From Alkalibaculum sporogenes (lineage in GTDB: Bacteria; Bacillota; Clostridia; Eubacteriales; Alkalibacteraceae): a DNA stretch of 64,000 nt. The DNA lies in NCBI RefSeq assembly GCF_009362815.1, contig NZ_WHNX01000002.1, forward strand, positions 155,752 to 219,751. The letters are read 5' to 3'. A program made the position numbers and the translations under genes. Of this stretch, positions 43,244 through 53,958 are shown one piece after another. The number at the start of each line of letters is the position of its first letter. The stretch's first letter is position 1. The notes under the pieces were generated by a model. That model was not told the origin of the DNA. It made no database searches and saw only the letters and a list, made by a program, of their open reading frames with translations.

Positions 43244-46200
43244 AGGATTAAATAGTTTTATAGAAGAACAGACTATAGATTTTGAAAAACTAACTCAAAA
43301 GGGTCTTTTTGGAATATTTGGACCTACTGGAAGCGGAAAATCTACTATACTAGATGGCATTACTCTTTGTTTATATGGCGAAGTGTCGAGAAAAAGCTCT
43401 GATTACATAAATACTAATGTAGAATTATTACAAGTAAGCTTTGAATTTCAAATTTCTAATACTGAAATTAAAAAGTATAGAGTACATAGAGAGTTTAAAC
43501 GAGATAAATTAGGTAATATTAGAACCAAGTTAGCTAGAATATTAGATATTACTAGTGGAGAAGAAATTGTATTAGAAGAAAGTGTTAGACAGGTGACAGT
43601 AAAATGCGAAGAAATTATTGGGTTAAATCTAGATGATTTTACAAGAACAGTTGTACTTCCACAAGGTAGATTTAGTGAATTCCTCAAGCTACAAGGAAAA
43701 GATAGAAGAGATATGTTAGAACGTTTATTTAATTTAGAGAAGTATGGTGATGGTTTATCAAATAAACTTGTTATCGAAATAAGAAGATATAGGAAAATGG
43801 AAAACGAATTAGTTGGTCAACTTAAAGGCTTTGAAGATATTAGTCAAGATATATTAGAACATAAGAAACTCAATCTAAGTTGTATTGAAGTTGAGTTAGA
43901 AAAAAATAATAATGAACTAATAAAAATTAAAGAAAACTACATAAAGTCAAAAGAACTTTGGATTCAGCAAGAAGAATTAAAGACTTATAATGATAAGTTA
44001 GTCAAATTAAAGTTAAGAGAAGAAGAAATTGAAAAAGGAAAACTAAAGCTTAAGCTAGGAGAAAGTGCAAATGCTGTAAAACCCTATATGGAAAGTTATG
44101 AAAATACAAAAATCGAAGTAGTATATGTAGAAGATAAATTACAAAAGCTACAAACCCGATTTAAACTTATAAATACTCAGAGAGCTGATATATTAGAACA
44201 ATTCGAGAGTATATTAAAAGATAAAGAAGAGAAGTTACCTATATTGAACCAAAAACTCATACATCTTGAAGAAGCTGTAAGCGTTCAAGAAGTAATAGAT
44301 AAATTGGTTAAAGAAAGAGTAGAACTAAGAGATATAATATCTACATTAGAATTAGAAATAGAAAGCACTAATCAAACAATACAAGATTTTGATGAAAATA
44401 TAACGAGATTGAACTTGGAAATATTACATAAAGAAGACGAGAGTGAGAAAAGAAATGTACCTTACGAGTATAGGGAAAACTTAAGACTAGCACTTTCGTT
44501 AGAAGAAAGAATTCTTGAAAAAATAAATAACAAACTACAAGTTGAAGAAAATATAGAATTGCTCAGTAGGAATATAGATAAGCAAGAATATCAGTATAAT
44601 AATCTCAAAGTAGAACAAAAGGCATGTAATGAATCTATTGAAAGTGTCACTCGGGAATTAGAACAGCTTATTGCTACTTGCCCAGGTGATCATGAACTAA
44701 TCTTACACAAAAGAGATCAACTAAACATTTCTATTCAAAAATGGGATTATTACAATGAACTGAGTGGTTCCCTTACGTTAAAAGAAAGAAAATATGAAGG
44801 TCTAATTAAGAGTTTAAAAGAAAAGTATATAGATAAAAATTTATTGGTCTTAGAATTAGATAAATTAAAACTAATTGTTGAAAAATTAGAAAAAGAAAAC
44901 ATAGCATATACATTAAGAAACAACTTATTACCCGGCGAGTACTGTCCTGTCTGTGGTTCAGAAGATCATCATCTAGATCGCATTAATCATATAGATGCGA
45001 CACAGTTAAATAAATATCAAAACGAATATAATAATCAAAATATTAAAATAAATAATTTAGATAGAGAGATAACTACACTAGAAACAAATAGAAATATAGA
45101 AGAAAATTCAATTAAAGAAGTTAAAAGAAATTTAGAGGAATTAGGCGTAGACTTTTTAAATACAAAAGTTGAGAAAATACAAGTAGAGTACGATGATTTA
45201 AAGGAAAAAGTGGTATCTTTTGAGACACAAAAAAGCTCGCTGGAAAAAAAACTATATAATATGAAAGAAGAAAAAAATAAAATTGATGTTTCTAGTAGCG
45301 TTTTGGAAGCTAATTTAATACAAAATCGAGATTACAAAGAAAAATATACACAAGAGTTTAAACAGATAAATCAAAATTTAAATGTAGATCAAAAACAATT
45401 GAATAAGTATCAAATAGATCTAAAAGTTGTAGATATCAAAAAAACAAGGGATGACATTATAAAAAAGGATAAAGAGATAAGTGAATTACAGGCTAGTATA
45501 AAAAAAGCTAGAGAAATTATTGAAATAAAAATTAATAAAAGAGAAAAGTTAAGAGTAAATAATTCTTTATTAAGAGAAAATTATGCGAAACAAAAAGTTG
45601 CATTAGTTGATAAAGAACGAAATATAGTAGAAAAAGAAACTTCGATAATAGAAAAATTAGGCAATATTAGTGATTTAAGATTTGAACTAAAAAATATTAC
45701 TGGTAGTATTGAAGCTATAAAAAATAATTATATTAAAGTAGAAAACCAAAAAAAAATATATGACGAAGAATACAGTAATTATAATGAGCAAATTATAATA
45801 AATCAAAATAGCTTAATATCTTTGCAAAAACGCGCAGTAGAAGATAAAAAAACTTTAGATATAAAATTAAAAGAACATGACTTTGTAAATTTAGCAGATG
45901 TTAAGAACTATCTTTTACCAATAAACGAAATTAAGTCATTGCAAGATGAAATTGAACAATACACTCAAATATTAAATAAATTAACCGGAACAATGGAAAG
46001 TATTGTTAAAAAAATAGATGGTAAGAGTATTACACTTAACCAGTGGGAAAGAATTCAGTCAGATCAAACAGAAAAAGAGGCTAAAGTTAAAGAACTAGAG
46101 GAAACCAAATTTTCACTTTATACTGAGATAAATACAATTTCGAATAGATTAGATATACAAAAGTCAGTATTAAAAGATAAAATAAATGTAGATAAGAAAT

Positions 46201-46709
46201 TGGGTCTGTTGAACGACTTAGAAAAGCTATTTAAAGGAAAGCGTTTTGTAGAATATGTCGCAACTCATCAACTACAATACGTATCTATGGAAGCATCTAA
46301 AAAATTAAAAGAGATTACAGGTGGTAATTATGGGATTGAAGTAGATGAAAATGGTAAATTCATTATAAGAGATTATAAAAACGGCGGGGCTAAAAGAGAT
46401 GCAACTACATTATCTGGCGGAGAGACGTTTTTAGCTTCATTAGCTCTTGCATTAGCCCTATCAGCACAAATACAATTAAAAGGAACCGCGCCTTTGGAAT
46501 TATTCTTTCTAGATGAAGGCTTCGGTACATTAGATGACAATATTTTAGAAGTAGTTATGGATTCACTAGAAACTATTCATAATGATAAATTATCCATTGG
46601 CATCATAAGTCACGTTGAGTCAATAAAAAATCGAGTACCTATTAAATTATTAATTAAACCAGCAGTATCTGGCTTGGGAGGTAGCAAAGTTAATATCGAG
46701 TACAGTTAG
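43218..46709 (+). CDS. sbcC: DNA double-strand-break nuclease ATPase subunit SbcC
   Basis: An 1163-residue Rad50-like SMC ATPase. Walker A is GPTGSGKST (35-43); two very long coiled coils rich in K, E, L and N flank the zinc hook CPVC (576-579 in GEYCPVCGSEDHH). The C-terminal ATPase half has the signature TLSGGETFLASLALALALS and Walker B LELFFLDEGFGTLD. Translation starts at TTG with AAAGGAGG seven bases upstream, inside the end of sbcD. No defects are visible. Confidence 0.96.
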   Translation: MKPLKLKLKGLNSFIEEQTIDFEKLTQKGLFGIFGPTGSGKSTILDGITLCLYGEVSRKSSDYINTNVELLQVSFEFQISNTEIKKYRVHREFKRDKLGNIRTKLARILDITSGEEIVLEESVRQVTVKCEEIIGLNLDDFTRTVVLPQGRFSEFLKLQGKDRRDMLERLFNLEKYGDGLSNKLVIEIRRYRKMENELVGQLKGFEDISQDILEHKKLNLSCIEVELEKNNNELIKIKENYIKSKELWIQQEELKTYNDKLVKLKLREEEIEKGKLKLKLGESANAVKPYMESYENTKIEVVYVEDKLQKLQTRFKLINTQRADILEQFESILKDKEEKLPILNQKLIHLEEAVSVQEVIDKLVKERVELRDIISTLELEIESTNQTIQDFDENITRLNLEILHKEDESEKRNVPYEYRENLRLALSLEERILEKINNKLQVEENIELLSRNIDKQEYQYNNLKVEQKACNESIESVTRELEQLIATCPGDHELILHKRDQLNISIQKWDYYNELSGSLTLKERKYEGLIKSLKEKYIDKNLLVLELDKLKLIVEKLEKENIAYTLRNNLLPGEYCPVCGSEDHHLDRINHIDATQLNKYQNEYNNQNIKINNLDREITTLETNRNIEENSIKEVKRNLEELGVDFLNTKVEKIQVEYDDLKEKVVSFETQKSSLEKKLYNMKEEKNKIDVSSSVLEANLIQNRDYKEKYTQEFKQINQNLNVDQKQLNKYQIDLKVVDIKKTRDDIIKKDKEISELQASIKKAREIIEIKINKREKLRVNNSLLRENYAKQKVALVDKERNIVEKETSIIEKLGNISDLRFELKNITGSIEAIKNNYIKVENQKKIYDEEYSNYNEQIIINQNSLISLQKRAVEDKKTLDIKLKEHDFVNLADVKNYLLPINEIKSLQDEIEQYTQILNKLTGTMESIVKKIDGKSITLNQWERIQSDQTEKEAKVKELEETKFSLYTEINTISNRLDIQKSVLKDKINVDKKLGLLNDLEKLFKGKRFVEYVATHQLQYVSMEASKKLKEITGGNYGIEVDENGKFIIRDYKNGGAKRDATTLSGGETFLASLALALALSAQIQLKGTAPLELFFLDEGFGTLDDNILEVVMDSLETIHNDKLSIGIISHVESIKNRVPIKLLIKPAVSGLGGSKVNIEYS

Positions 46710-46746
46710 CTTCTTTTAATAGGTATTCATAGTACTATTAAAAAAC

Positions 46747-46779
46747 AGACAGTTCTATCAATAATTGATAGAACTGTCT
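46747..46779 (-). terminator. Terminator for the GyrI-like gene (minus strand)
   Basis: A perfect 15-bp stem, AGACAGTTCTATCAA / TTGATAGAACTGTCT; on the minus strand it is followed by GTTTTT, while no T run follows on the plus strand. Confidence 0.75.
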
Positions 46780-46804
46780 AATAAGTTATACTAATATAAT
46801 ACAA

Positions 46805-47260
46805 TTACTCTACCAAGTATACAATTTCAGTGAGAAGTGCGCTTTCAGGAACGTCTTTGATTGAATTGTGGTAAAATTCATAATTAACTTCTGGTTTAAA
46901 ACCATTCTCATCCATGTACTCTTTTAATGCTTTGTAAGCAGGTGCTATTTTTTTGTATGGTCCTGTATAAAAAGTAGAAACTTTTTTGCCCGCAGGAATG
47001 ATACTAGAAGTTATTGATCCTAGACCAGTAATATTTTTGGAAAGGGTAAAACCTATTTCAACATCAAGTTTTTCCTTATCCCAGTTATAATAAGCTGCAA
47101 AATTAGGTCCATTAGGTTTTTCTCCTAGTTTCGCTAGATAAGATTTTATTAGAGTGCAAGTCTTTTCAATTTCAGCGAGTAAGTTATTTAAAGGAGTTAT
47201 TATCCTTATAGAGACAGTTGGCTGAGCTTTTGTTTCATTTGTAAGAATTTCGTATTTCAT
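46805..47260 (-). CDS. GyrI-like small-molecule-binding domain protein
   Basis: A 151-residue stand-alone GyrI-like/AraC effector-binding domain (SOUL-like duplicated alpha-beta fold): FAAYYNWDKEKLDVEIGFTL, SSIIPAGKKVSTFYTGPY, YKALKEYMDENGFKPEVNYEFYH. Stand-alone versions bind or hydrolyse hydrophobic small molecules; there is no DNA-binding domain here. GGAGGTGG lies before the ATG. It is a single gene between sbcC and an XdhC-family gene, and its ligand is unknown. Confidence 0.85.
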   Translation of the reverse strand: MKYEILTNETKAQPTVSIRIITPLNNLLAEIEKTCTLIKSYLAKLGEKPNGPNFAAYYNWDKEKLDVEIGFTLSKNITGLGSITSSIIPAGKKVSTFYTGPYKKIAPAYKALKEYMDENGFKPEVNYEFYHNSIKDVPESALLTEIVYLVE

Positions 47261-47509
47261 TATTCCACCTCCAAGTTAGTTTACAATAGAACTTATTGAT
47301 TATAGAATTATGTAATATATGAGGTGTTTAAAGGGAATAAGATACATTATCTTTGAAATGGTAAACCTCATAATTATTTTCTATTATTACCCCATTATTT
47401 GAGTAGGAAACAGGGGTATTATAATTTAGAATTCCAATATCGTACTTAATGCATTAAATAAAGTATGGATAAAGTGAAAGGAATTGTATTTTGAAGGAGA
47501 GAAAATACA

Positions 47510-48535
47510 TTGGAAAATCAATATATGAAACTTTTAAGTAAAATAAACGCAGGTGAACGATGTGTTATGTTAACTTATTTTAATAAAGTAAATGGATTAA
47601 CATTAGACAAAGTATTAATCACAAGTGAGGATAAAGATAAGGATCTAACTGATATTTATGACAAAATAAGTGTAGCTTATAATTCTGGAAACCTAGAATT
47701 TTACGAATTAGAAAATAATATAAATCTTTTGATCGAACCATTTATTCCAAATCCGCGTTTAATTATATTTGGAGGTGGACATATTTCAAAACCATTAACT
47801 GAACTTGCAACAAGAATTGGCTTTTTAGTTACTGTAATAGATGATAGAATTTCTTTTGCAAATCAAGCAAGATTTCCTGAAGCTAAAGAGATAATTTGTA
47901 ATAGTTTTGAGAAATCTTTTAATGAAATCACCTTTCTAAAATCAGATTTTGTAGTTATTGTAACGAGAGGTCATAGTTATGACGGAATTATACTTAGAGA
48001 GGTTCTACAGCATAAGCTTCATTATATTGGTATGATTGGTTCTACTCGAAGAGTAAAAGGAATGATGAAAGAGTTAGTTGATGAAGGGTTTCCCAAAGAT
48101 ATACTGGAGCAAGTAAAATCACCTATAGGACTTAATATTGGTGCTATCACTCCAGATGAAATAGCTATTTCTATTATAGCAGAGCTAATTGCGAGTAAAA
48201 ATAATAGTAAAGAAAATAAGGGTAGTGAATTAAATATTGAGGTAATGGAAAAAATAAGTGAAGTATCGGATATACCGAAAGCATTAATTACTATACTTTC
48301 TACAAAAGGTTCAGTTCCTAGAAAATCAGGCGCTAAAATGATAAGTTACTATGATGGAACGACAATTGGAAGCATAGGTGGAGGGTGTAGTGAAGCAGCA
48401 GTTTTAACTAAAGCAAGAGAAGTGATCCAAAGAAAAGGATTTATAGTAGAACATGTGGATATGACAGGCGAAGTTGCAGAATCAGAAGGTATGGTGTGTG
48501 GCGGTGTTATGGATGTACTGATAGAAACAATTTAA
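47510..48535 (+). CDS. XdhC-family molybdenum hydroxylase maturation factor, domains in swapped order
   Basis: A 341-residue protein. Residues about 75-230 form the Rossmann domain usually found at the XdhC C-terminus (PRLIIFGGGHISKPLTELA, RGHSYDGIILREVL, YIGMIGSTRRV, PIGLNIGAITPDEIAISI). Residues about 245-341 form the XdhC/CoxI domain usually at the N-terminus (LITILSTKGSVPRKSGAKM, IGSIGGGCSEA, SEGMVCGGVMDVLIE). Order is thus reversed, as in a clostridial subfamily associated with selenium-dependent molybdenum hydroxylases. Translation starts at TTG after GAAGGAGAG. No hydroxylase gene is adjacent. The role would be sulfuration or insertion of the molybdenum cofactor. Confidence 0.85.
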   Translation: MENQYMKLLSKINAGERCVMLTYFNKVNGLTLDKVLITSEDKDKDLTDIYDKISVAYNSGNLEFYELENNINLLIEPFIPNPRLIIFGGGHISKPLTELATRIGFLVTVIDDRISFANQARFPEAKEIICNSFEKSFNEITFLKSDFVVIVTRGHSYDGIILREVLQHKLHYIGMIGSTRRVKGMMKELVDEGFPKDILEQVKSPIGLNIGAITPDEIAISIIAELIASKNNSKENKGSELNIEVMEKISEVSDIPKALITILSTKGSVPRKSGAKMISYYDGTTIGSIGGGCSEAAVLTKAREVIQRKGFIVEHVDMTGEVAESEGMVCGGVMDVLIETI

Positions 48536-48911
48536 TTTATCAATAATTTTATCCCTGATTAACAACTTAGACTCGAACTCCAAGATTTCAAGCAAAACTT
48601 TTATGGCTGGCTCATTGTTTTTCAAAAACTAATATACAGTAGGGGATAAAGATTAAGAGCACAATTCCTTATGTGCAAATAATGGGGCATTGCGCTCTTT
48701 ATTAATATTTTTACTAATAATTCTTTTGTTATAAATTGTTTGCTTTAATCTATTGAATCTAGTATTATATTTGAATATGATTGTTAGTATTAGTTAAACC
48801 AATCGGGCATTTTACAGGCACTTAATTTCCCACTGAAATAAGCTAGAAGCTCACAACCTACGGCGGGAATCTTAGTGCCTGTTAATGTGGTATAAAGGAG
48901 AATATGCTCTA
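48536..48911. other. Intergenic region before queA
   Basis: It carries the hairpin element copy B in its last 125 bp. The preceding 250 bp show nothing I can identify beyond AT-rich DNA that presumably contains the promoter of the queA operon. I do not see a preQ1 riboswitch. Confidence 0.4.
48788..48893. repeat. Repeated intergenic hairpin element, copy B
   Basis: It shares both ends with 15509-15613: TATTAGTTAAACCAATCGGGC, TTTACAGGCACTTAA and, on the right, TCTTAGTGCCTGTTAATG. Outer arms ACAGGCACTTAATTTCCC and GGGAATCTTAGTGCCTGT pair; the middle (ACTGAAATAAGC...CTACGGC) is unrelated to copy A. The right end abuts the queA ribosome site (AAAGGAG at 48896). Confidence 0.65.
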
Positions 48912-49934
48912 ATGAATACAAAAGATTTTGATTACGATTTACCAGATGAGTTAATTGCCCAACGGCCGTTTAAAGATAGAGATACATCAAGATTAATGGT
49001 ATTAGATCAACATACTGGAGAAATTGAGCATAAACATTTCTATAATATATTAGATTATTTGGATAAAGGGGATACCTTGGTTTTAAATAATACTAGAGTT
49101 ATGCCTGCAAGATTATTTGGTAAAAGAGTTGAGACAGGAGCAGTCATTGAAATTTTATTACTTAAGTCAGTAGAAGGCAATGTGTGGGAAACTCTTGTAA
49201 AACCGGGAAAGAAAGCTAAAGTGGGTGTAGAAATAAAATTTAGCGAAAAACTTACTGGCACAATAATTAAAATAAAAGAAGATGGCAATAGACTTATTGA
49301 CTTTAAGTATACAGGTATTTTTGAAGAAATTTTAGATGAGCTAGGACTAATGCCATTGCCACCTTATATTAAAGAAAAGTTAGATGATAAAGATAGGTAT
49401 CAAACAGTTTATTCAAAAGTAAAAGGTTCAGCTGCAGCCCCAACAGCAGGTCTGCATTTTACGGAAAAATTATTAGAAAAAATAAGTGACAAGGGAGTCA
49501 ATATAACTTTTGTAACGCTACATGTTGGTTTAGGCACCTTTAGACCAGTAAAAGTAGATGATGTATTAGAGCATAAAATGCATGAGGAATATTATACTAT
49601 AAGTCAAGAGACAGTAGATATCATTAATGAAACAAAAAAGAAAGGTAAAAAGATAATAGCTGTTGGAACTACATCAGTTAGAACACTTGAGACTGCTGCT
49701 AAAAAGAACAACACCATAACCGCATCTTCTGGTTGGACAGATATTTTTATATATCCAGGGTTTGAATTTAAGATAGTCGACAAACTAATAACTAATTTTC
49801 ACCTACCCCAGTCTACGCTTATGATGCTAATCTGTGCATTTGCATCAAAAAAAAATATAATGGATGCATATCAAGAAGCAATAGATGAACAGTATAGATT
49901 TTTTAGTTTTGGAGATGCAATGTTAATAGAATAA
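48912..49934 (+). CDS. queA: S-adenosylmethionine:tRNA ribosyltransferase-isomerase QueA
   Basis: A 340-residue enzyme that moves the ribosyl part of SAM to preQ1 in tRNA to make epoxyqueuosine. Family motifs: [68 protein letters not shown] and [14 protein letters not shown]. The start at 48912 is chosen because it gives the canonical N-terminus; AAAGGAG lies slightly far upstream, at about 11 bases. It is the first of a conserved queA-tgt-yajC run. Confidence 0.96.
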   Translation: MNTKDFDYDLPDELIAQRPFKDRDTSRLMVLDQHTGEIEHKHFYNILDYLDKGDTLVLNNTRVMPARLFGKRVETGAVIEILLLKSVEGNVWETLVKPGKKAKVGVEIKFSEKLTGTIIKIKEDGNRLIDFKYTGIFEEILDELGLMPLPPYIKEKLDDKDRYQTVYSKVKGSAAAPTAGLHFTEKLLEKISDKGVNITFVTLHVGLGTFRPVKVDDVLEHKMHEEYYTISQETVDIINETKKKGKKIIAVGTTSVRTLETAAKKNNTITASSGWTDIFIYPGFEFKIVDKLITNFHLPQSTLMMLICAFASKKNIMDAYQEAIDEQYRFFSFGDAMLIE

Positions 49935-50022
49935 TAAATTATTTTGTAACAAGCTTATAACTAAACAGATTATATCAGCTTAACATAATTCGAGTGAATA
50001 GAAGCTATGAGGTAAGCTATAA

Positions 50023-51159
<1,137 letters not shown>

Positions 51160-51214
51160 ACTTATAATCATGTATAATTATAAAAGTGTTAATAAGAAAG
51201 GAGAGATAGTATAA

Positions 51215-51523
51215 ATGATGGAAAACTTATATACATTTATCCCATTGATTTTTGTATTTGTATTTTTTTACTTCTTTATCATTAGACCGCAAAATAAACA
51301 GCAAAAGAAGATACAAAATATGAGGAATAGCTTACAAAAGGGAGATAAAATCGTAACAATAGGCGGTTTTTATGGAAAAGTATTAAACTTTAAAGACGAT
51401 GCAATAACTCTTGAATTAAAGCCTGATAATGTAAAAGTTCAAATTACTAAAGCAGCCGTTGCGGAAGTACTGAATAGAGAAGAAGAATTAGAAACAAACA
51501 AAAAAGATAATAAAGAAGATTAA
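51215..51523 (+). CDS. yajC: Preprotein translocase subunit YajC
   Basis: A 102-residue single-helix protein of the SecDF-YajC complex. One N-terminal membrane helix (FIPLIFVFVFFYFFIIRPQNKQQKK) is followed by the conserved GDKIVTIGGFYGKVLNFKDD core and a charged tail. AAAGGAGAG precedes a double ATG. A terminator follows directly, separating it from spoVAF. Confidence 0.95.
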   Translation: MMENLYTFIPLIFVFVFFYFFIIRPQNKQQKKIQNMRNSLQKGDKIVTIGGFYGKVLNFKDDAITLELKPDNVKVQITKAAVAEVLNREEELETNKKDNKED

Positions 51524-51530
51524 GATGTTG

Positions 51531-51558
51531 GACAAAGTAGAATATGCTTTGTCTTTTT
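51531..51558 (+). terminator. Terminator of the queA-tgt-yajC unit
   Basis: GACAAAG pairs with CTTTGTC, followed by TTTTT, eight bases after the yajC stop. Confidence 0.75.
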
Positions 51559-51669
51559 CTATCAGGAAGTTAAAGAGCAAATCTGCTTATAGACGATGTA
51601 TACGGTTTTATAATATGGAAAGACTATACTTCTATTAAGCTTTTAATCAAGCTATTAGGAGTTGTATAA

Positions 51670-53106
51670 ATGAAATTAGTGTATGATATAGAGAAAAATA
51701 TTGCAACTGTAAAAGAAATTATAGGAATTGATAGGAGCTTTGATATTGCCGGCAGAGAATTTTTGATAGGTGATAAAAAAGCTTATTTAGTATTTGTTGA
51801 TGGATTTGCTAAAGATGATACTATGTTACATATTATGAAAGCACTCCAGAAGATAGATAAAAAAGATCTAAAGAAAGATACAATTAGCAGACTCCTAAAT
51901 AAAGAAATATCTTATATAGAGGTTGATACTTTTGACGATATAAGTAAAATGGAATTATCCGTCCTTTCAGGAGCTATTGCTCTTATTTTAGATGGTGAAA
52001 AACAAGGTATAATCATAGATGCTAGAACATATCCTGTGAGAAGTCCACAAGAACCTGATACCGAGAAAGTCACAAGAGGTGCTAGAGATAGTTTTGTAGA
52101 AACTATAGTATTTAATACCGCTCTTATAAGACGGAGAGTAAGAGATCCAAAACTTTATTTTGAGATTCAAAACGTAGGGAAAAGATCTAAAACTGATGTT
52201 GTAATTGGGTATATTGACGATTTAATAGACCATGGTTTACTTGAGAAAATTAGAAAACAAATTGAGGATGTAAATGTAGACGCATTAGTCATGGCGGAGA
52301 AGACTTTGGTTGAACTTATGGTCAAATCTAGATGGTATAATCCACTACCACAAGTAAAATTTACAGAGAGACCTGATGTAGTAGCAGCTCATTTAATGGA
52401 AGGGCATTTTGCAATAATTGTGGATACCTCACCTAGTGTAATGTTACTACCTGTTTCTATTTTTCATTTTACTCAACATGCAGAAGATTATTACCAAAAT
52501 ATAGTAGTTGGAACTTATCTAAGGTGGGTTCGGTTTTTAGGAATGTTTGCATCGTTATATACTATCCCATTATGGTTGTTATTAGTGTATAATCGCAACT
52601 TGCTACCAGAGTTTCTCCAGTTTATTGGACCTAATGAAACAGGAGAGATTCCGATTTTTCTACAGTTTTTAATATTAGAACTAGGACTAGGTATTCTAAA
52701 GATTGCATCTATTCACACGCCAAATGCATTGTCTACTTCATTAGGTATTATTGGTGGTCTTCTTATTGGAGACTTAGCTATTAAAGTAGGATGGTTCTCA
52801 CCAGAGACTATTTTATATACAGTCGTATCAGTAGTAGGTACATTTGCAAATCCAAGCGTGGAATTTGGAATGGCTATTACAATATTTCGTATTCTACTTT
52901 TAGTACTTACTGGGTTATTTAGTATACCTGGTTTTATAATAGGAAATATGTTTATTTTGTATATTATATGTACAACAAGTTCATTTGATCATAAAAAGTA
53001 CACGTGGCCACTATATCCTTTTGACTGGTCCGCACTAAAGAGCGTATTGATCAGAAAACCTATTCCACAACTAGGCAATCAAGAAAAAAGAAAAAATAAG
53101 ACCTAA
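51670..53106 (+). CDS. spoVAF: Stage V sporulation protein AF (GerA-family spore membrane protein)
   Basis: A 478-residue GerA/SpoVAF-family protein of the spore inner membrane. Residues 1-240 form a soluble N-terminal domain with DSFVETIVFNTALIRRRVRD and RSKTDVVIGYIDDL; residues about 250-460 carry five or six helices (HFAIIVDTSPSVMLLPVSIF, EIPIFLQFLILELGLGIL, GGLLIGDLAIKVGWFSPE). The short C-terminal KKYTWPLYPFDWSAL is typical of the family. It is normally expressed in the forespore and supports germination and dipicolinic acid movement. It shows that the organism forms spores. Confidence 0.92.
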   Translation: MKLVYDIEKNIATVKEIIGIDRSFDIAGREFLIGDKKAYLVFVDGFAKDDTMLHIMKALQKIDKKDLKKDTISRLLNKEISYIEVDTFDDISKMELSVLSGAIALILDGEKQGIIIDARTYPVRSPQEPDTEKVTRGARDSFVETIVFNTALIRRRVRDPKLYFEIQNVGKRSKTDVVIGYIDDLIDHGLLEKIRKQIEDVNVDALVMAEKTLVELMVKSRWYNPLPQVKFTERPDVVAAHLMEGHFAIIVDTSPSVMLLPVSIFHFTQHAEDYYQNIVVGTYLRWVRFLGMFASLYTIPLWLLLVYNRNLLPEFLQFIGPNETGEIPIFLQFLILELGLGILKIASIHTPNALSTSLGIIGGLLIGDLAIKVGWFSPETILYTVVSVVGTFANPSVEFGMAITIFRILLLVLTGLFSIPGFIIGNMFILYIICTTSSFDHKKYTWPLYPFDWSALKSVLIRKPIPQLGNQEKRKNKT

Positions 53107-53190
53107 TTACAATATTAAGACAATCATCAGAATATCTGTTCTAAATTTTGTTTTCCCTGAATATTTATTGAGTAATAGGAGGGGATAGTT

Positions 53191-53580
53191 ATGAGAGAAC
53201 TAAAACAAGGGGTTATAAGTTCTAATCTTACTTTATATTTGAGAGGATTAATATATAGCTTCGGGCTGGCTTTAGTACTTGTTTTAATACTAACAACGGT
53301 GTTCTTTTTTATAGACTTAAATAGCAATTTGATTGGTCCATTAGAGTTTGTTATACTGTTATTAACTGTACTTTATGCTAGTATATTTATATCAAGAAAA
53401 AAACATACTAAGGGTTGGTTGCACGGGATTGTAGTTGGTTCTATATATTTCTTTATTTTTATGCTAATTAATTTAGGGATAGCCACAGAGAGTTTTCAAT
53501 TATTTAGTATTCTTCCAAAATGGTTCTTCTTTGCAAGTACAGGATTTTTAGGAGGATGTATAGGTGTAAATATAAGATAA
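53191..53580 (+). CDS. TIGR04086-type four-helix membrane protein
   Basis: A 129-residue protein with four predicted membrane helices (about residues 20-42, 50-66, 76-96 and 107-125), resembling the TIGR04086 family found upstream of SCIFF genes in Clostridia. The function is unknown. AGGAGGGGA precedes the ATG. It stands 67 bp before the SCIFF peptide, and the recurring linkage in other genomes suggests a role near the SCIFF system. Confidence 0.8.
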   Translation: MRELKQGVISSNLTLYLRGLIYSFGLALVLVLILTTVFFFIDLNSNLIGPLEFVILLLTVLYASIFISRKKHTKGWLHGIVVGSIYFFIFMLINLGIATESFQLFSILPKWFFFASTGFLGGCIGVNIR

Positions 53581-53647
53581 TTTTGTTTTAAGATAATAAT
53601 TATTATGATATAATTACTTTTGATAAAAAAGGTAGGGAGTGAAGAAA

Positions 53648-53785
53648 GTGAAACATATAATAAAAATAAATAAAGGTACTCTAAACAACTTAGAAAAAAA
53701 AGGTTGTGGTGAATGTCAGACATCTTGTCAATCCGCGTGTAAGACTTCATGTACTGTAGGAAATCAAAAGTGTGAAAATAAATAG
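53648..53785 (+). CDS. scfA: SCIFF peptide (six cysteines in forty-five residues), RiPP precursor
   Basis: A 45-residue precursor peptide starting at GTG behind AGGGAG. The leader MKHIIKINKGTLNNLEKKG is followed by the nearly invariant SCIFF core CGECQTSCQSACKTSCTVGN. Cysteines are at positions 20, 23, 27, 31, 35 and 42, exactly six. The adjacent radical SAM maturase installs a thioether bridge in this ranthipeptide class. SCIFF is found almost universally in Clostridia, but its biological function is not settled. A hairpin lies between it and the maturase gene. Confidence 0.95.
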   Translation: MKHIIKINKGTLNNLEKKGCGECQTSCQSACKTSCTVGNQKCENK

Positions 53786-53795
53786 TATTAATTTT

Positions 53796-53830
53796 AGCAG
53801 TAAATGATATATTTACTGCTGTTTATTTTA
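53796..53830 (+). terminator. Attenuator-like hairpin between SCIFF gene and maturase gene
   Basis: AGCAGTAAAT pairs with ATTTACTGCT around GATAT, followed by GTTTATTTTA. A partial terminator here would keep peptide mRNA above maturase mRNA. Confidence 0.6.
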
Positions 53831-53958
53831 TGAAAGGAAAGTTTGACGAGCTCGCTTATATTTTTAAAATTTAAGTATGGTTTTCAACGATCTTTTACTA
53901 TAAGTAAGGACAAGTTTAATAACTGCCGTGGCATTAGCACTCATAGGAGGAAAAATAA

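Noticed and set aside
48788..48911. preQ1 riboswitch ahead of queA
   Set aside because: The sequence before queA is the dispersed hairpin element; no preQ1-type loop is visible.
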